A stretch of 15,229 nt of DNA from Bacteroidales bacterium (GCA_029938985.1 JAOZTW010000045.1:1-15229); one strand, 5' to 3'. Counted from the first letter of the stretch, positions 1 to 7,203 are shown. The notes: a model not told the origin generated them from the sequence alone. Program-made: numbers and translations.

Positions 1-96
1 AAATAAAAATAACATCGCTTAAATTGGTTAATTATTTATTTTAATATGCCTTAAGTATATTAACATTATCTGATTCACAGTATAAACTTAACAAAC
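1..96. other. AT-rich leader upstream of the PorE-like gene
   Basis: No gene is visible in these 96 bases. The stretch contains one copy (30-58) of a 29-base sequence that recurs exactly at 13050-13078. No match to the TAnnTTTG -7 box and no Shine-Dalgarno is seen before the ATG at 97, so the promoter position is unknown. The window edge may cut off part of the leader. Confidence 0.5.
30..58 (+). repeat. 29-bp dispersed repeat, copy 1
   Basis: Positions 30-58 are identical, in the same orientation, to 13050-13078. The unit contains the core TTTTAATATGCCTTAAGTAT. Beyond the 29 bases the two flanks differ. Here it lies 38 bases before the start codon of the PorE-like gene, whereas the other copy lies directly after the stop codon of the VWA gene. 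Chance is unlikely for 29 bases over 13 kb, even in AT-rich DNA. Its function is unknown. Confidence 0.75.
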
Positions 97-2094
97 ATGA
101 AATCAAAAATAATTTTAATTACATTTCTGATACTGAATTACCTTTATGTTTATTCACAAACTTGTCAGAAAAAAGAAAATACTACCTCAAGAAAACACTA
201 CGATTTGGTATTGGATAAATATTACCACGATTATCATAATGCAACAACTATGTTATTTAAAGCTATTGAATTAGAACCAATGTTTGTAGATGCTTATTTT
301 TTACTTGGTGTGATAAATTATGAAAAAGCAATTGAATATCAAAAAATAAGGGAAAATCCAAAGGCATATTTTGACAAATCGGTAGAAAACTTAAATAAAT
401 CAATTGAAATTTGTGAAGAACATGCAGATTATTTAGCATATTTTTATCTTGCCCAAATAAATAATTATTACAAAGAATTTGAATTGGCTAAAAAAAATTA
501 TCAATATTTTTTGAATAAAAATAATACTAACACGCAAGAGGTTATCACTGCCAAAGATAACTTAGAATATGTAAATAAATATTTTGCAATAATAAATAAT
601 CCAGTAAAGTTTGAACCTGTTTTGCTTGAAAACGTTTCATCTTATCACGATGATTTTATGCCACTTTTATCAGCCGACGAACAAACAATGTACTACACAA
701 GGCGTTATTATAGAAATAATAATAGAAAGTCAAAAAATTTTGTTGAAGAATTAACTTGTAGTCAAAGAGTAGTTAACGATAGTTTGTATAACAATTATTT
801 AGAAGGAAAACCTCTCCCATCACCTTTTAATGAAGGACAAACGCAAGGAGCTATTACAATGACTATTGACAACAAAACAATGTTTATTACAATTTGTAAT
901 ATTGAAAGCACAACATTCTCATCTATAACTAATTGTGATATATATTTTACCAAAAAAAGAAACAAAACAAAACGTTCAAAAGACGAATGGCAAGCATTAA
1001 AACCTGTTCCCAACATTAATACAACTTATGCCTTTGATGGGCAACCATCTATTACCACTAATGGTAAAACAATATATTTTGCCAGCAACAGACGAGGAGG
1101 TTACGGAGGTTACGATATTTATAAAACGGAAAAAACAAGAGGAGGTACATGGTCGCAACCCATAAATTTAGGTGAATCCATAAATACTTCTGGAGATGAA
1201 AAAACACCATTTATTCATTCTGATAATAAAACCATTTATTTTTCATCAAATGGACGAATAGGAGTTGGTGGATTTGATATTTATGTGTCTCAAAAAATAG
1301 ATGCCACTTGGGCAGAGCCAATGAATATTGGATATCCCATTAATTCGGAGGCACATGAAGTTGCTTATAGTGTTAGTACAAATGGAAAACAAATGTTTTT
1401 TTCGGCATACACCAACGACGAAACAGGTTGGGACATTTATAGTTCGGAATTACCAGAACATGCAAAACCAAGTAAAGTTTTGTTTTTGAAAGGAAAAATA
1501 ACTAATTCAAATGGTAATCCACCAGCAAATACTACAGTGGAATTAACCAACCTAACTTCTATGGAAACAACCGAATGGTATATTGATGACAAATCTGGAA
1601 AATATGCTGTTTCAACGTCTGTGGAGCAAGACGACGAATTTATGCTTACAATTCAAAGTGAAGGAAATTTGTTTTGCAATTATTATATTGACCCGTTTTT
1701 AAAAGAGTTTGAACCGCCGACTGAAATAGATATTGAACTTGATGAAATAAAAACAAACACTCCAATTGAATTAAAAAATGTAACCTTTGCAACAAACTCT
1801 GCAGAAATAAATGACAAAACAAAAATTGTATTAGGTTTATTAATTTCTTTTTTGAAAAATAATCCAGAAATGAAAATTGAAATTCATGGTCACACCGATA
1901 ACATTGGTTCTAAAAAAGATAACTTAACATTATCTCAAAATAGAATTGAATCTGTAAAATCTTTTTTAGTTGAAAATGAAATAAATAGCAAAAGAGTTAA
2001 AACAAAAGCTTTTGGCGAGTCGCAACCTAAAACAACAAATTCAACCGAAGAAGGGAGAAGTAGAAATAGAAGAGTTGAGTTTATTATTAAATAA
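97..2094 (+). CDS. PorE-like TPR / beta-propeller / OmpA-C outer-membrane-associated protein
   Basis: This 665-residue exported protein probably anchors an envelope complex to peptidoglycan. Visible parts in order are a signal peptide (about 1-20), TPR-like helices (about 30-165), a PD40/WD40-type beta-propeller (about 170-450) with repeated 'IYFASNRRGG' / 'IYFSSNGR' and 'GGYDIY' / 'GGFDIY' strands, a carboxypeptidase-regulatory-like beta domain (about 462-548), and an OmpA C-terminal domain (about 556-665). In the last, GHTDNIG gives Asp601 and LSQNR gives Arg616, the spacing of the known diaminopimelate-binding pair. This domain order is that of PorE of the type IX secretion system, and a T9SS cargo lies in the same window. 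Bacteroidota carry several paralogues with this plan, so PorE itself is not proven. PorE of Porphyromonas is a lipoprotein, but here Cys23 sits in SQTC, a poor lipobox. The gene converges on the next one across a shared terminator. Confidence 0.85.
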   Translation: MKSKIILITFLILNYLYVYSQTCQKKENTTSRKHYDLVLDKYYHDYHNATTMLFKAIELEPMFVDAYFLLGVINYEKAIEYQKIRENPKAYFDKSVENLNKSIEICEEHADYLAYFYLAQINNYYKEFELAKKNYQYFLNKNNTNTQEVITAKDNLEYVNKYFAIINNPVKFEPVLLENVSSYHDDFMPLLSADEQTMYYTRRYYRNNNRKSKNFVEELTCSQRVVNDSLYNNYLEGKPLPSPFNEGQTQGAITMTIDNKTMFITICNIESTTFSSITNCDIYFTKKRNKTKRSKDEWQALKPVPNINTTYAFDGQPSITTNGKTIYFASNRRGGYGGYDIYKTEKTRGGTWSQPINLGESINTSGDEKTPFIHSDNKTIYFSSNGRIGVGGFDIYVSQKIDATWAEPMNIGYPINSEAHEVAYSVSTNGKQMFFSAYTNDETGWDIYSSELPEHAKPSKVLFLKGKITNSNGNPPANTTVELTNLTSMETTEWYIDDKSGKYAVSTSVEQDDEFMLTIQSEGNLFCNYYIDPFLKEFEPPTEIDIELDEIKTNTPIELKNVTFATNSAEINDKTKIVLGLLISFLKNNPEMKIEIHGHTDNIGSKKDNLTLSQNRIESVKSFLVENEINSKRVKTKAFGESQPKTTNSTEEGRSRNRRVEFIIK

Positions 2095-2116
2095 TGGAAA
2101 CGTCGATTATGAATTA

Positions 2117-2148
2117 AAAATTAGGAATTAAGAATTGGTTTACACCTT
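2117..2148 (+). repeat. 3'-trailer repeat motif, copy 1
   Basis: This 32-base motif ends in AATTGGTTTACACCTT and starts 22 bases after the stop of the PorE-like gene. An inverted copy lies at 7385-7423, directly after thiC, and is identical except for 7 extra bases. In both cases the motif has the same orientation relative to the gene it follows. A looser relative is at 4182-4207. Confidence 0.65.
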
Positions 2149-2237
2149 TAGTTATTAATAAAATAACTTTGTTTTTAAAACAATATTTAAAAAGTGACGT
2201 TATATGGTGGTAGCTAAAGTAATACGTTTTGATAAAT

Positions 2238-2275
2238 AAAAAACTCTTTAAAATTGATATTTTAAAGAGTTTTTT
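2238..2275. terminator. Bidirectional intrinsic terminator
   Basis: A perfect 12-bp stem (2243-2254 with 2259-2270, loop TGAT) is flanked by an A run on the left and a T run on the right, which extend the pairing. It lies between two convergent genes, with 143 bases to the left stop and 18 to the right stop, and can end transcription from both sides. Confidence 0.85.
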
Positions 2276-2293
2276 TATTTGTAGAACAAAGTT

Positions 2294-2752
2294 TTAATTC
2301 GATACTGGAGCAAATCCAATTAAAATAGCAACACAATCTCTTTTTAATTTTTCTACATCTTCGTTTGTTTTAACTGGTATTTCTACAGAAATAATTAAAT
2401 TTTCAGTTTTTTCTGGAATATATTCCCACATTTGAGTATATTCCATTGCATCGCTTTTATACAGCTCTTGTCTTCTTACATTTTTAATACTTATAGTTAA
2501 TCCAGGAAGTGCTTTGGCCGACATTGCCACTATTTTGTATTTTCTACCCTTATAAAATGGTTTGTATATATCAATTTTATCTCCTTCCGTTAGTTTTAGA
2601 GTATTATAATGTCCATCGTGAACATAAGTTAAAGTATCTAAAACTACTAATCCTGACTTAGCGAATCCTTTGCAACTATTATCATCTTGAGAAAAACCAA
2701 ATGAAGCACTAAAAAGTATCACTGTTAATAATAAATATTGTTTTAATTTCAT
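2294..2752 (-). CDS. Small secreted protein of unknown function (Bacteroidota-type)
   Basis: This is a 152-residue protein with a clear signal peptide: lysines near the N-terminus, a hydrophobic core, and probable cleavage near FGFS/QDD at residue 21. The mature part is about 130 residues and looks mostly beta: CKGFAKSG, then a segment with HDGHYN, then alternating hydrophobic strands. It has two cysteines in the mature part, Cys27 and Cys140, which could form a disulfide after export. The CKGFAKSG...HDGxYN pattern resembles short conserved hypothetical secreted proteins that I recall from Bacteroidota. No enzymatic motif is seen and I assign no function. It converges on the PorE-like gene and is separated from the lipoprotein gene upstream by more than 300 bases, so it is probably transcribed alone. 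No TAnnTTTG box was found upstream. Confidence 0.8.
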   Translation of the reverse strand: MKLKQYLLLTVILFSASFGFSQDDNSCKGFAKSGLVVLDTLTYVHDGHYNTLKLTEGDKIDIYKPFYKGRKYKIVAMSAKALPGLTISIKNVRRQELYKSDAMEYTQMWEYIPEKTENLIISVEIPVKTNEDVEKLKRDCVAILIGFAPVSN

Positions 2753-2882
2753 TGTTGTTTATTTTAAGTAATTGTAAATTGATTCTATAGCAAGTTATCT
2801 TTACTTTAAAACGTATTCATCAACAAAAAGTTTCAATTTATTGATATATTTTAAAGAAATAAATATATAAAAAGAAATTTTA

Positions 2883-2921
2883 TAAAGTCATTTTTTAAAG
2901 TCATTTTATAAAGTCATTTTT
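2883..2921 (+). repeat. Three 13-bp tandem repeats
   Basis: The unit TAAAGTCATTTTN starts at 2883, 2896 and 2909. The three copies differ only at the last base (T, A, T). The array lies between the leader of the small secreted protein gene and the palindromic element. It could be slippage in AT-rich DNA or a cluster of binding sites; nothing in the sequence decides. Confidence 0.75.
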
Positions 2922-2946
2922 TACTATAAAAAAGTATTAATTTTTT

Positions 2947-3067
2947 GCGTTTTTCACGAGTGTCAAATTCAAGGCTTTTTTGATATATTAAAATGCTCAT
3001 TTACAAAGGTAAACTTTAATTCTAATATTTCAAAAAAGCCTTGAATTTGACACTCGTGAAAAACGCC
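2947..3067 (-). repeat. Palindromic MITE-like element, family 1, copy A
   Basis: A perfect 37-bp inverted repeat pairs 2947-2983 with 3030-3066, and pairing resumes at 2985-2990/3023-3028. The 32-base centre holds its own small hairpin, TTTAC-AAAG-GTAAA (3001-3014). Read on the minus strand the element begins GGCGTTTTTCA. It aligns over its whole length with 11223-11346, including the asymmetric centre, so it is a member of a dispersed family and not only a terminator. It lies just after the stop of the lipoprotein gene, where the stem would also be transcribed and could end or protect that mRNA. No coding capacity is seen. Confidence 0.8.
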
Positions 3068-3071
3068 ATTC

Positions 3072-3941
3072 TTATACATCATTGGTAAATTTATTTCTAA
3101 TTTTTTCCAATTCCTCACACAAAAGCAGATATTCTTTCTGAGGAATTGACAAGTTACCATCTACTGTAACTTCAATATTAAAATTATCAAATAAATCATT
3201 GAGAATTCTTATATCAAGAAGAAGTTCTTGAATTTGAGTGTCATTTTCATATGTTTCTAAAAAAGCAACCATTAAGGACAACGATGCTTGTTGTTCTATA
3301 ATACTACTAACTAATTTAGAATTTTTCTTTGAATCGCCTCCTGATAATTGAGCAGCAATATACATTCCTTCAATCCAACCACCAATAATAATCATAGCTG
3401 CAATTTCTTCTTTGTTATTTTCTTGCAAATAAGCATCTGTATCCATAAATGTTTCAGAAATAATTCTAATAATTGCATCTTTATCATTCAAATTATTTTC
3501 TAATTTCATAAGAGTAGCTTTACTAAACGCATCTAAAATACCTAATTCAACTGCAAGTTTCTCTGATGTTAACATGTAGCTTATAACGGCTTGATTTTGT
3601 TCAAAAAGACTGGCATAACTAAGATCGGCTGAGTATATACCAAGATTTAATGCCATGCTTTTGCTGGTATTATAATTTTCAAAATTATCAACAGGATTTA
3701 ATATTTCTTCGTTATAATCCGTTCCTTTATTTTCAATTAGAATTAAAGCTACTTCATGAGCTGCTGGCAAAGAAAAAATAATTTGTTTTGTTTCAACAAG
3801 ACCGTCGTTAGAAGATAGCTTGTTAGTATCAACATCTGTGTTAATGTTCAAATCATTTTTTAAATTGTTCTTACATGAAGACAAGCATATAAATGTCATC
3901 AAAATTATTGGAATAATTAGTATTAATTTGTTATTTTTCAT
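3072..3941 (-). CDS. Predicted lipoprotein of unknown function
   Basis: This is a 289-residue protein. The N-terminus has lysines, a hydrophobic core and a lipobox LSSC ending at Cys23, so it should be lipidated by the Lgt/LspA route and anchored to a membrane, probably facing the periplasm or surface. A polar linker rich in Asn and Asp follows (about 24-50). The rest (about 55-285) looks all-helical, with a hydrophobic segment AAMIIIGGWIEGMYIAAQL near residues 180-200 that is probably a buried helix and not a membrane span. Similar lipoproteins of about 290 residues with a GGWIEG segment occur in Bacteroidota as far as I recall, all uncharacterised. The palindromic element 2947-3067 starts 4 bases past the stop. 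The gene stands alone, and the next gene upstream is divergent. Confidence 0.8.
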   Translation of the reverse strand: MKNNKLILIIPIILMTFICLSSCKNNLKNDLNINTDVDTNKLSSNDGLVETKQIIFSLPAAHEVALILIENKGTDYNEEILNPVDNFENYNTSKSMALNLGIYSADLSYASLFEQNQAVISYMLTSEKLAVELGILDAFSKATLMKLENNLNDKDAIIRIISETFMDTDAYLQENNKEEIAAMIIIGGWIEGMYIAAQLSGGDSKKNSKLVSSIIEQQASLSLMVAFLETYENDTQIQELLLDIRILNDLFDNFNIEVTVDGNLSIPQKEYLLLCEELEKIRNKFTNDV

Positions 3942-4181
3942 TATAAATAAGATTTAAAGTTTAAAAATTGGTAATTGTAAATATTTAAAGACAATTAATA
4001 AAATACAAATAAAACATAATTTTAATAAAAAAACAAGTTTTTTTGTCAAAATTGTATTTGAAGAAAAAAAATAGAAATTTACTAACATGTTATTTGTTGA
4101 TTTACAGTATTATAAATTGATTTTATAATTTCAAAAAAATAATAGATAAATGTTATATTTATATTAACATAATTTACAGGT

Positions 4182-4207
4182 TAAGAATTAAATATTGGTT
4201 TACAATT
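4182..4207 (+). repeat. Diverged copy of the 3'-trailer motif
   Basis: TAAGAATTAAATATTGGTTT followed by ACAATTT resembles the motif at 2117-2148 (AAGAATTGGTTTACACCTT) with a short insertion. It sits in the middle of a divergent intergenic region, so it does not follow a gene end. It may be an independent AT-rich coincidence. Confidence 0.35.
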
Positions 4208-4437
4208 TAAACTACAACTCCTAAATTGGATTTTAATTTTAAATGTATAAATATGGAATAAATTTTGTTTACCTATTTATCAAAATGGTTTTTTAAATAA
4301 AGTTATAAAATACTGAAAATATGTAATATATATATTAAATTTTTCAAACCAAAACACACTTTACTAAAATTGTTAATCTATTTATTATTATTTTAAAAAA
4401 AAAGTTGCAAAAAATTTTATTATTAAAAAAAAATAAT

Positions 4438-4445
4438 TACTTTTG
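4438..4445 (+). promoter_or_regulatory. Bacteroidota-type -7 box for the NfeD-flotillin operon
   Basis: TACTTTTG matches the TAnnTTTG -7 consensus exactly and lies 25 bases before the ATG at 4471, implying a leader of roughly 20 bases. The nearest upstream TTG (4405-4407) is too far away to be a good -33 element. Confidence 0.55.
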
Positions 4446-4470
4446 AGCAAAACTATTAAACAAAAAAACT

Positions 4471-5049
4471 ATGGATAATATTTTCACACTTTGGGGCGAA
4501 CTCACTTTGATGAGTAAAATATATTGGATGGTAGCAATACCCGCAACTTTAATTTTTGCGATACAAATAATACTTGCTTTGGTTGGAGCAGATGCAGACT
4601 CCGATGTAGAAGTAGATGCAGACATTTCAGATGGATTCGGAGGACACATTTTCAGTTTAAAAACAATTATTTCATTTTTAATGATGTTTTCGTGGAGTGG
4701 AATTATAGCACAAACTTTTGGAATAACACAAATGGCTTCACTTATAGTTATTTCGTTTGTGGCAGGGATTATTACTATGCTTGTTGTTGCTTTTATGTTG
4801 TTTTCTTTAACAAAATTAACTTACAGTGGCACAATGGATATGAATAATGCAATAGGACATGTTGGTTATGTTTACTTACCTATTCCTGAGAAAATGAAAG
4901 GTAAAGGACAAATCCAAATTAAGGTTCAAGGTAGTTTAAGAACACTTGACGCAATGACCGAAGACCTTGAAAGAATAAAATCAAACACAAACGTAGAAGT
5001 AGTTGCTTTATTAGAGAATAGTATTCTACTTGTAAAAAGAAAAAGATAA
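4471..5049 (+). CDS. NfeD-family membrane protein, flotillin partner
   Basis: This 192-residue protein has an N-terminal hydrophobic span (about 17-38), an acidic loop (about 40-54, ADADSDVEVDADISD) and two further spans (about 63-83 and 86-113). A C-terminal soluble domain (about 120-192) has the length and strand pattern of the NfeD OB-fold and ends in VVALLENSILLVKR. NfeD proteins of this type, such as YuaF of Bacillus, are encoded beside flotillins and act with them in membrane microdomains. The direct neighbour downstream, 37 bases away, is a flotillin, which supports the call. No protease domain is present, so it is the short NfeD form and not the long ClpP-like one. The start at 4471 sits at the right distance from the -7 box; Met14 is a possible alternative. 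Confidence 0.85.
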   Translation: MDNIFTLWGELTLMSKIYWMVAIPATLIFAIQIILALVGADADSDVEVDADISDGFGGHIFSLKTIISFLMMFSWSGIIAQTFGITQMASLIVISFVAGIITMLVVAFMLFSLTKLTYSGTMDMNNAIGHVGYVYLPIPEKMKGKGQIQIKVQGSLRTLDAMTEDLERIKSNTNVEVVALLENSILLVKRKR

Positions 5050-5086
5050 TTTCAATTTTTATTAACCCTTTTAAAATTAAATAATT

Positions 5087-6658
5087 ATGGTATTAAATTT
5101 AATTCTCGCAGGCTTAGGACCATTTATTGGGATTTTGGTTGTAATGTTAGTCTTCTTCGTATTTATCTCCTTGATAATGGTAGTGAGAAGATATAGAAGA
5201 TGTCCTTCGGACAAAATATTGGTGATTTATGGTAAAGTAGGTCAAAGTAAAACTGGTGGTAGAACATCAAAAATTGTTCATGGTGGTGCAGCTTTTGTTT
5301 GGCCTATAATTCAAGATTATGAATTTCTTGATTTAACTCCTGTACCAATAGTTGTAGATTTGCAGGGAGCTTTAAGTTTACAAAACATTCGTGTTAATGT
5401 TCCTTCAAGATTTATGGTAGGTATTTCGACAGAACAAGGAGTTATGCAAAATGCAGCAGAACGTATGCTTGGGCTTTCGCTTGAAGCAATTCATGATTTA
5501 GCAGCAGATATTATTTTTGGACAACTACGTGTAGTTATTGCTACAATGCGTATTGAAGAAATTAATAGCGACCGTGAAAAGTTCCTTACCAATGTTTATG
5601 AAGCAGTAGAACACGAACTTAAGAAACTTGGACTAAAACTGATAAACGTAAATATAACTGATGTTACTGATGATAACGGATATATTGAAGCACTTGGTAA
5701 AGAAGCAACTGCACATGCAATAAACGAAGCTAAAAAACTTGTTGCTGAAAAAGATAGAGATGGTTCTATTGGTGAAGCAAACGCCCGAAACACACAAAGA
5801 GTAAAAGTGGCGGAAGCAAGCTCTGAGGCAGAAATTGGTGAAGCTAATGCAATGCAAATACAAAGAGTACAAGTGGCTGATGCTAATACTACAGCAGAAA
5901 TTGGTGAGGCAAATGCTAATAGATTAAAAAGAACCCAAGTAGCTGAAGCTAATGCAAAGGCTGTTGAAGGGGAAAACTTATCACAAATTGTTGTTGCAGA
6001 TTCAGAAGCGAACAAAAGAAAAGAAATGGCGGTTGCACAGAAAGTAGCCGAAGTTGCAGAAAAAACTAACAAAGCAGAATCGGAAGAAGAATCTTACAAA
6101 GCAGAACAAAAAGCTGAAACTGCACGTGCATTAAGAGACGAAGCAACAAGAAGAGCAGATGTTATTGTACCTGCACAAATAGCCAAAGAAAGAATAGAAA
6201 TTGAAGCCGAAGCAGAAGCCGAAAGTTTAAGAAGAATTGCAAAAGGTAATGCAGATTCTGAATTCTTTAAATTAGATGCAATTGCACGTGGTAATTTTGA
6301 GATACTTACAAAACAAGCAGAAGGTTTCAAACAAATTGTGGCTGCCGCAGGAAATAATCCTAACGATGCTGTGAGACTTATGATTGCAGATAAATTAGAA
6401 GACCTTGTTAGCAAACAAGTAGAAGCTATTAAAAATATTAAAATTGATAAAGTTACTGTTTGGGAAAATGGTAATGGTGCAGAAGGTGGTTCTTCAACGG
6501 CTAACTTTATGAAAGGAATGGCTGGTTCGATTCCGCCATTAGAAGATTTATTTAATATGGCAGGAATGGAATTACCCGCATATCTTCGTACAAAAAAAGA
6601 ACAAGGCTTAGAAGAAGATTTTGAAACAGATGTTGATGACGAAATTATTGAAGGCTAA
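5087..6658 (+). CDS. Flotillin (SPFH/band-7 family)
   Basis: This 523-residue membrane-associated scaffold protein belongs to the group of flotillins (FloT/YuaG) that organise membrane microdomains. An N-terminal hydrophobic segment (about 5-33) followed by VVRRYRRCP anchors it at the membrane. The SPFH/band-7 domain covers about 40-200, with the family-typical RMLGLSLEAIHDLAADIIFGQ region. After it comes a long Ala/Glu-rich coiled coil (about 205-395) containing three tandem 22-residue units with an IGEANA core (about 227-292). The C-terminal part (about 395-523) holds a conserved NPNDAVRLMIADKLEDL stretch and an acidic tail. It follows the NfeD gene by 37 bases and forms an operon with it. 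A strong terminator follows 24 bases after the stop. The start is the first ATG and leaves a complete membrane anchor; no Shine-Dalgarno is visible. Confidence 0.93.
   Translation: MVLNLILAGLGPFIGILVVMLVFFVFISLIMVVRRYRRCPSDKILVIYGKVGQSKTGGRTSKIVHGGAAFVWPIIQDYEFLDLTPVPIVVDLQGALSLQNIRVNVPSRFMVGISTEQGVMQNAAERMLGLSLEAIHDLAADIIFGQLRVVIATMRIEEINSDREKFLTNVYEAVEHELKKLGLKLINVNITDVTDDNGYIEALGKEATAHAINEAKKLVAEKDRDGSIGEANARNTQRVKVAEASSEAEIGEANAMQIQRVQVADANTTAEIGEANANRLKRTQVAEANAKAVEGENLSQIVVADSEANKRKEMAVAQKVAEVAEKTNKAESEEESYKAEQKAETARALRDEATRRADVIVPAQIAKERIEIEAEAEAESLRRIAKGNADSEFFKLDAIARGNFEILTKQAEGFKQIVAAAGNNPNDAVRLMIADKLEDLVSKQVEAIKNIKIDKVTVWENGNGAEGGSSTANFMKGMAGSIPPLEDLFNMAGMELPAYLRTKKEQGLEEDFETDVDDEIIEG
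5765..5962 (+). repeat. Coding repeat: three 22-residue units in the flotillin coiled coil
   Basis: The units read approximately IGEANAxxxxRVxVAEANxxAE and cover flotillin residues 227-292. The first two junctions keep the 22-residue period exactly. Related (A/E)A-rich repeats are usual in flotillins. The antisense open frames here arise from this biased composition. Confidence 0.75.
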
Positions 6659-6681
6659 TCAATATTTTTCATATAAAATTC

Positions 6682-6725
6682 AAACAACCTTTTATATTCA
6701 TTGTTATAAAAGGTTGTTTTTTTAT
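6682..6725 (+). terminator. Intrinsic terminator of the NfeD-flotillin operon
   Basis: A 15-bp perfect stem (6682-6696 with 6705-6719, 8-base loop) is followed by a run of T. It begins 24 bases after the flotillin stop codon. Confidence 0.9.
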
Positions 6726-6774
6726 TAGGCATATTAAAGTAATTAACTAATTTACTGAAAATTGAATTTTTTGG

Positions 6775-6963
6775 TAGTGTATTAAGACATAAGTACCTAA
6801 AGTATTGTTATACGAAAAGACTTTCCAACGTCCCTTATTTTTTGCCTTATGGCAAAAATAGGGGACTTGGAAACGTCTGAATAGCATGACAAGTACTAAT
6901 TTGAAGATTTTTACAACAAAAGGTTATTACAATTAATTTAGGTACTTACGTCTTAATGCAGTA
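6775..6963. repeat. Palindromic MITE-like element E1
   Basis: Terminal inverted repeats of 29 bases (6775-6803 and 6935-6963) differ at 4 positions and carry the core ATTAAGAC(A/G)TAAGTACC. The element starts and ends with TA, as expected if a Tc1/mariner- or IS630-type enzyme had duplicated a TA target. A second, internal palindrome pairs 6818-6846 with 6851-6878 around a TTAT loop and contains imperfect ACTTTCCAACGTCCC / GGGGACTTGGAAACGT arms. At 189 bp it is too short to code for a transposase, so it would be non-autonomous. Its ends match those of the next element. Confidence 0.7.
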
Positions 6964-7203
6964 GTGTAATAAGACTTAAGTATCTAAAGTTTTATTACAG
7001 TAGTAGTTTTTTTTGTATTTGCAGATTTATCTGCTTTGTTTTTGCAGATTTATCTGCAGAATATCAGCGATTTGGCTATCAGTAATAGCAAACAAAAAAA
7101 ATACGATAGTGTACAAGACTTAAGTTTATAGAGAAGCAATTTAAAGTAAACCGTTTAAATTTAACACTTAAAATACTTTAGATATTTAAGTCTTAATACA
7201 GTA
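6962..7203. repeat. Palindromic MITE-like element E2
   Basis: Terminal inverted repeats of 29 bases (6962-6990 and 7175-7203) differ at 3 positions and are related to those of E1, with the core AAGACTTAAGTATCTAAAGT. It shares a TA with the end of E1. Inside is another palindrome, about 7001-7022 with about 7085-7103, whose arms are T-rich and A-rich. Between them TTTGCAGATTTATCTGC occurs twice in direct order, each copy being itself a short hairpin. A further, degenerate end sequence occurs at 7107-7133 in direct orientation, and a fragment at 7207-7221, which suggests nested or repeated insertion. Confidence 0.68.

Larger units (their letters stand above)
2753..3071. other. Intergenic region with short tandem repeats and a long inverted repeat
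   Basis: No credible gene is seen. The stretch holds the leader of the small secreted protein gene, a three-copy 13-bp tandem repeat (2883-2921) and a 121-bp palindromic element (2947-3067) that ends 4 bases before the lipoprotein stop codon. Confidence 0.7.
3942..4470. other. Divergent intergenic region
   Basis: This 529-base, extremely AT-rich stretch lies between the divergent lipoprotein and NfeD genes. No gene is seen in any frame. It should hold two opposing promoters; only the rightward one, at 4438-4445, shows a recognisable box. A diverged copy of the 3'-trailer motif lies at 4182-4207, here not linked to any stop codon. Confidence 0.6.

Noticed and set aside
2947..3066. Simple rho-independent terminator for the lipoprotein gene
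   Set aside because: A terminator effect is possible, but the 37-bp perfect arms and the related copy at 11223-11346 show it is more than that, so it is listed as a repeat.
2969..3160. 63-codon minus-strand open frame across the palindromic element
   Set aside because: It overlaps the lipoprotein gene in another frame and runs through an inverted repeat. No protein-like composition, so it is treated as chance.
4524..4847. 107-codon plus-strand open frame overlapping the NfeD gene
   Set aside because: It is an out-of-frame shadow of a convincing membrane protein gene, with an implausible Cys/Tyr/Phe-rich composition.
5596..6072. 158-codon antisense open frame within the flotillin gene
   Set aside because: Its Ala/Ser-rich composition is the reverse complement of the repetitive GAA/GCA-rich coiled-coil codons. 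The sense gene is a clear family member.
7019..7057. Two copies of TTTGCAGATTTATCTGC as a possible CRISPR start
   Set aside because: There are only two copies, so close together that no real spacer separates them. They sit inside a palindromic element, and no cas gene is present.
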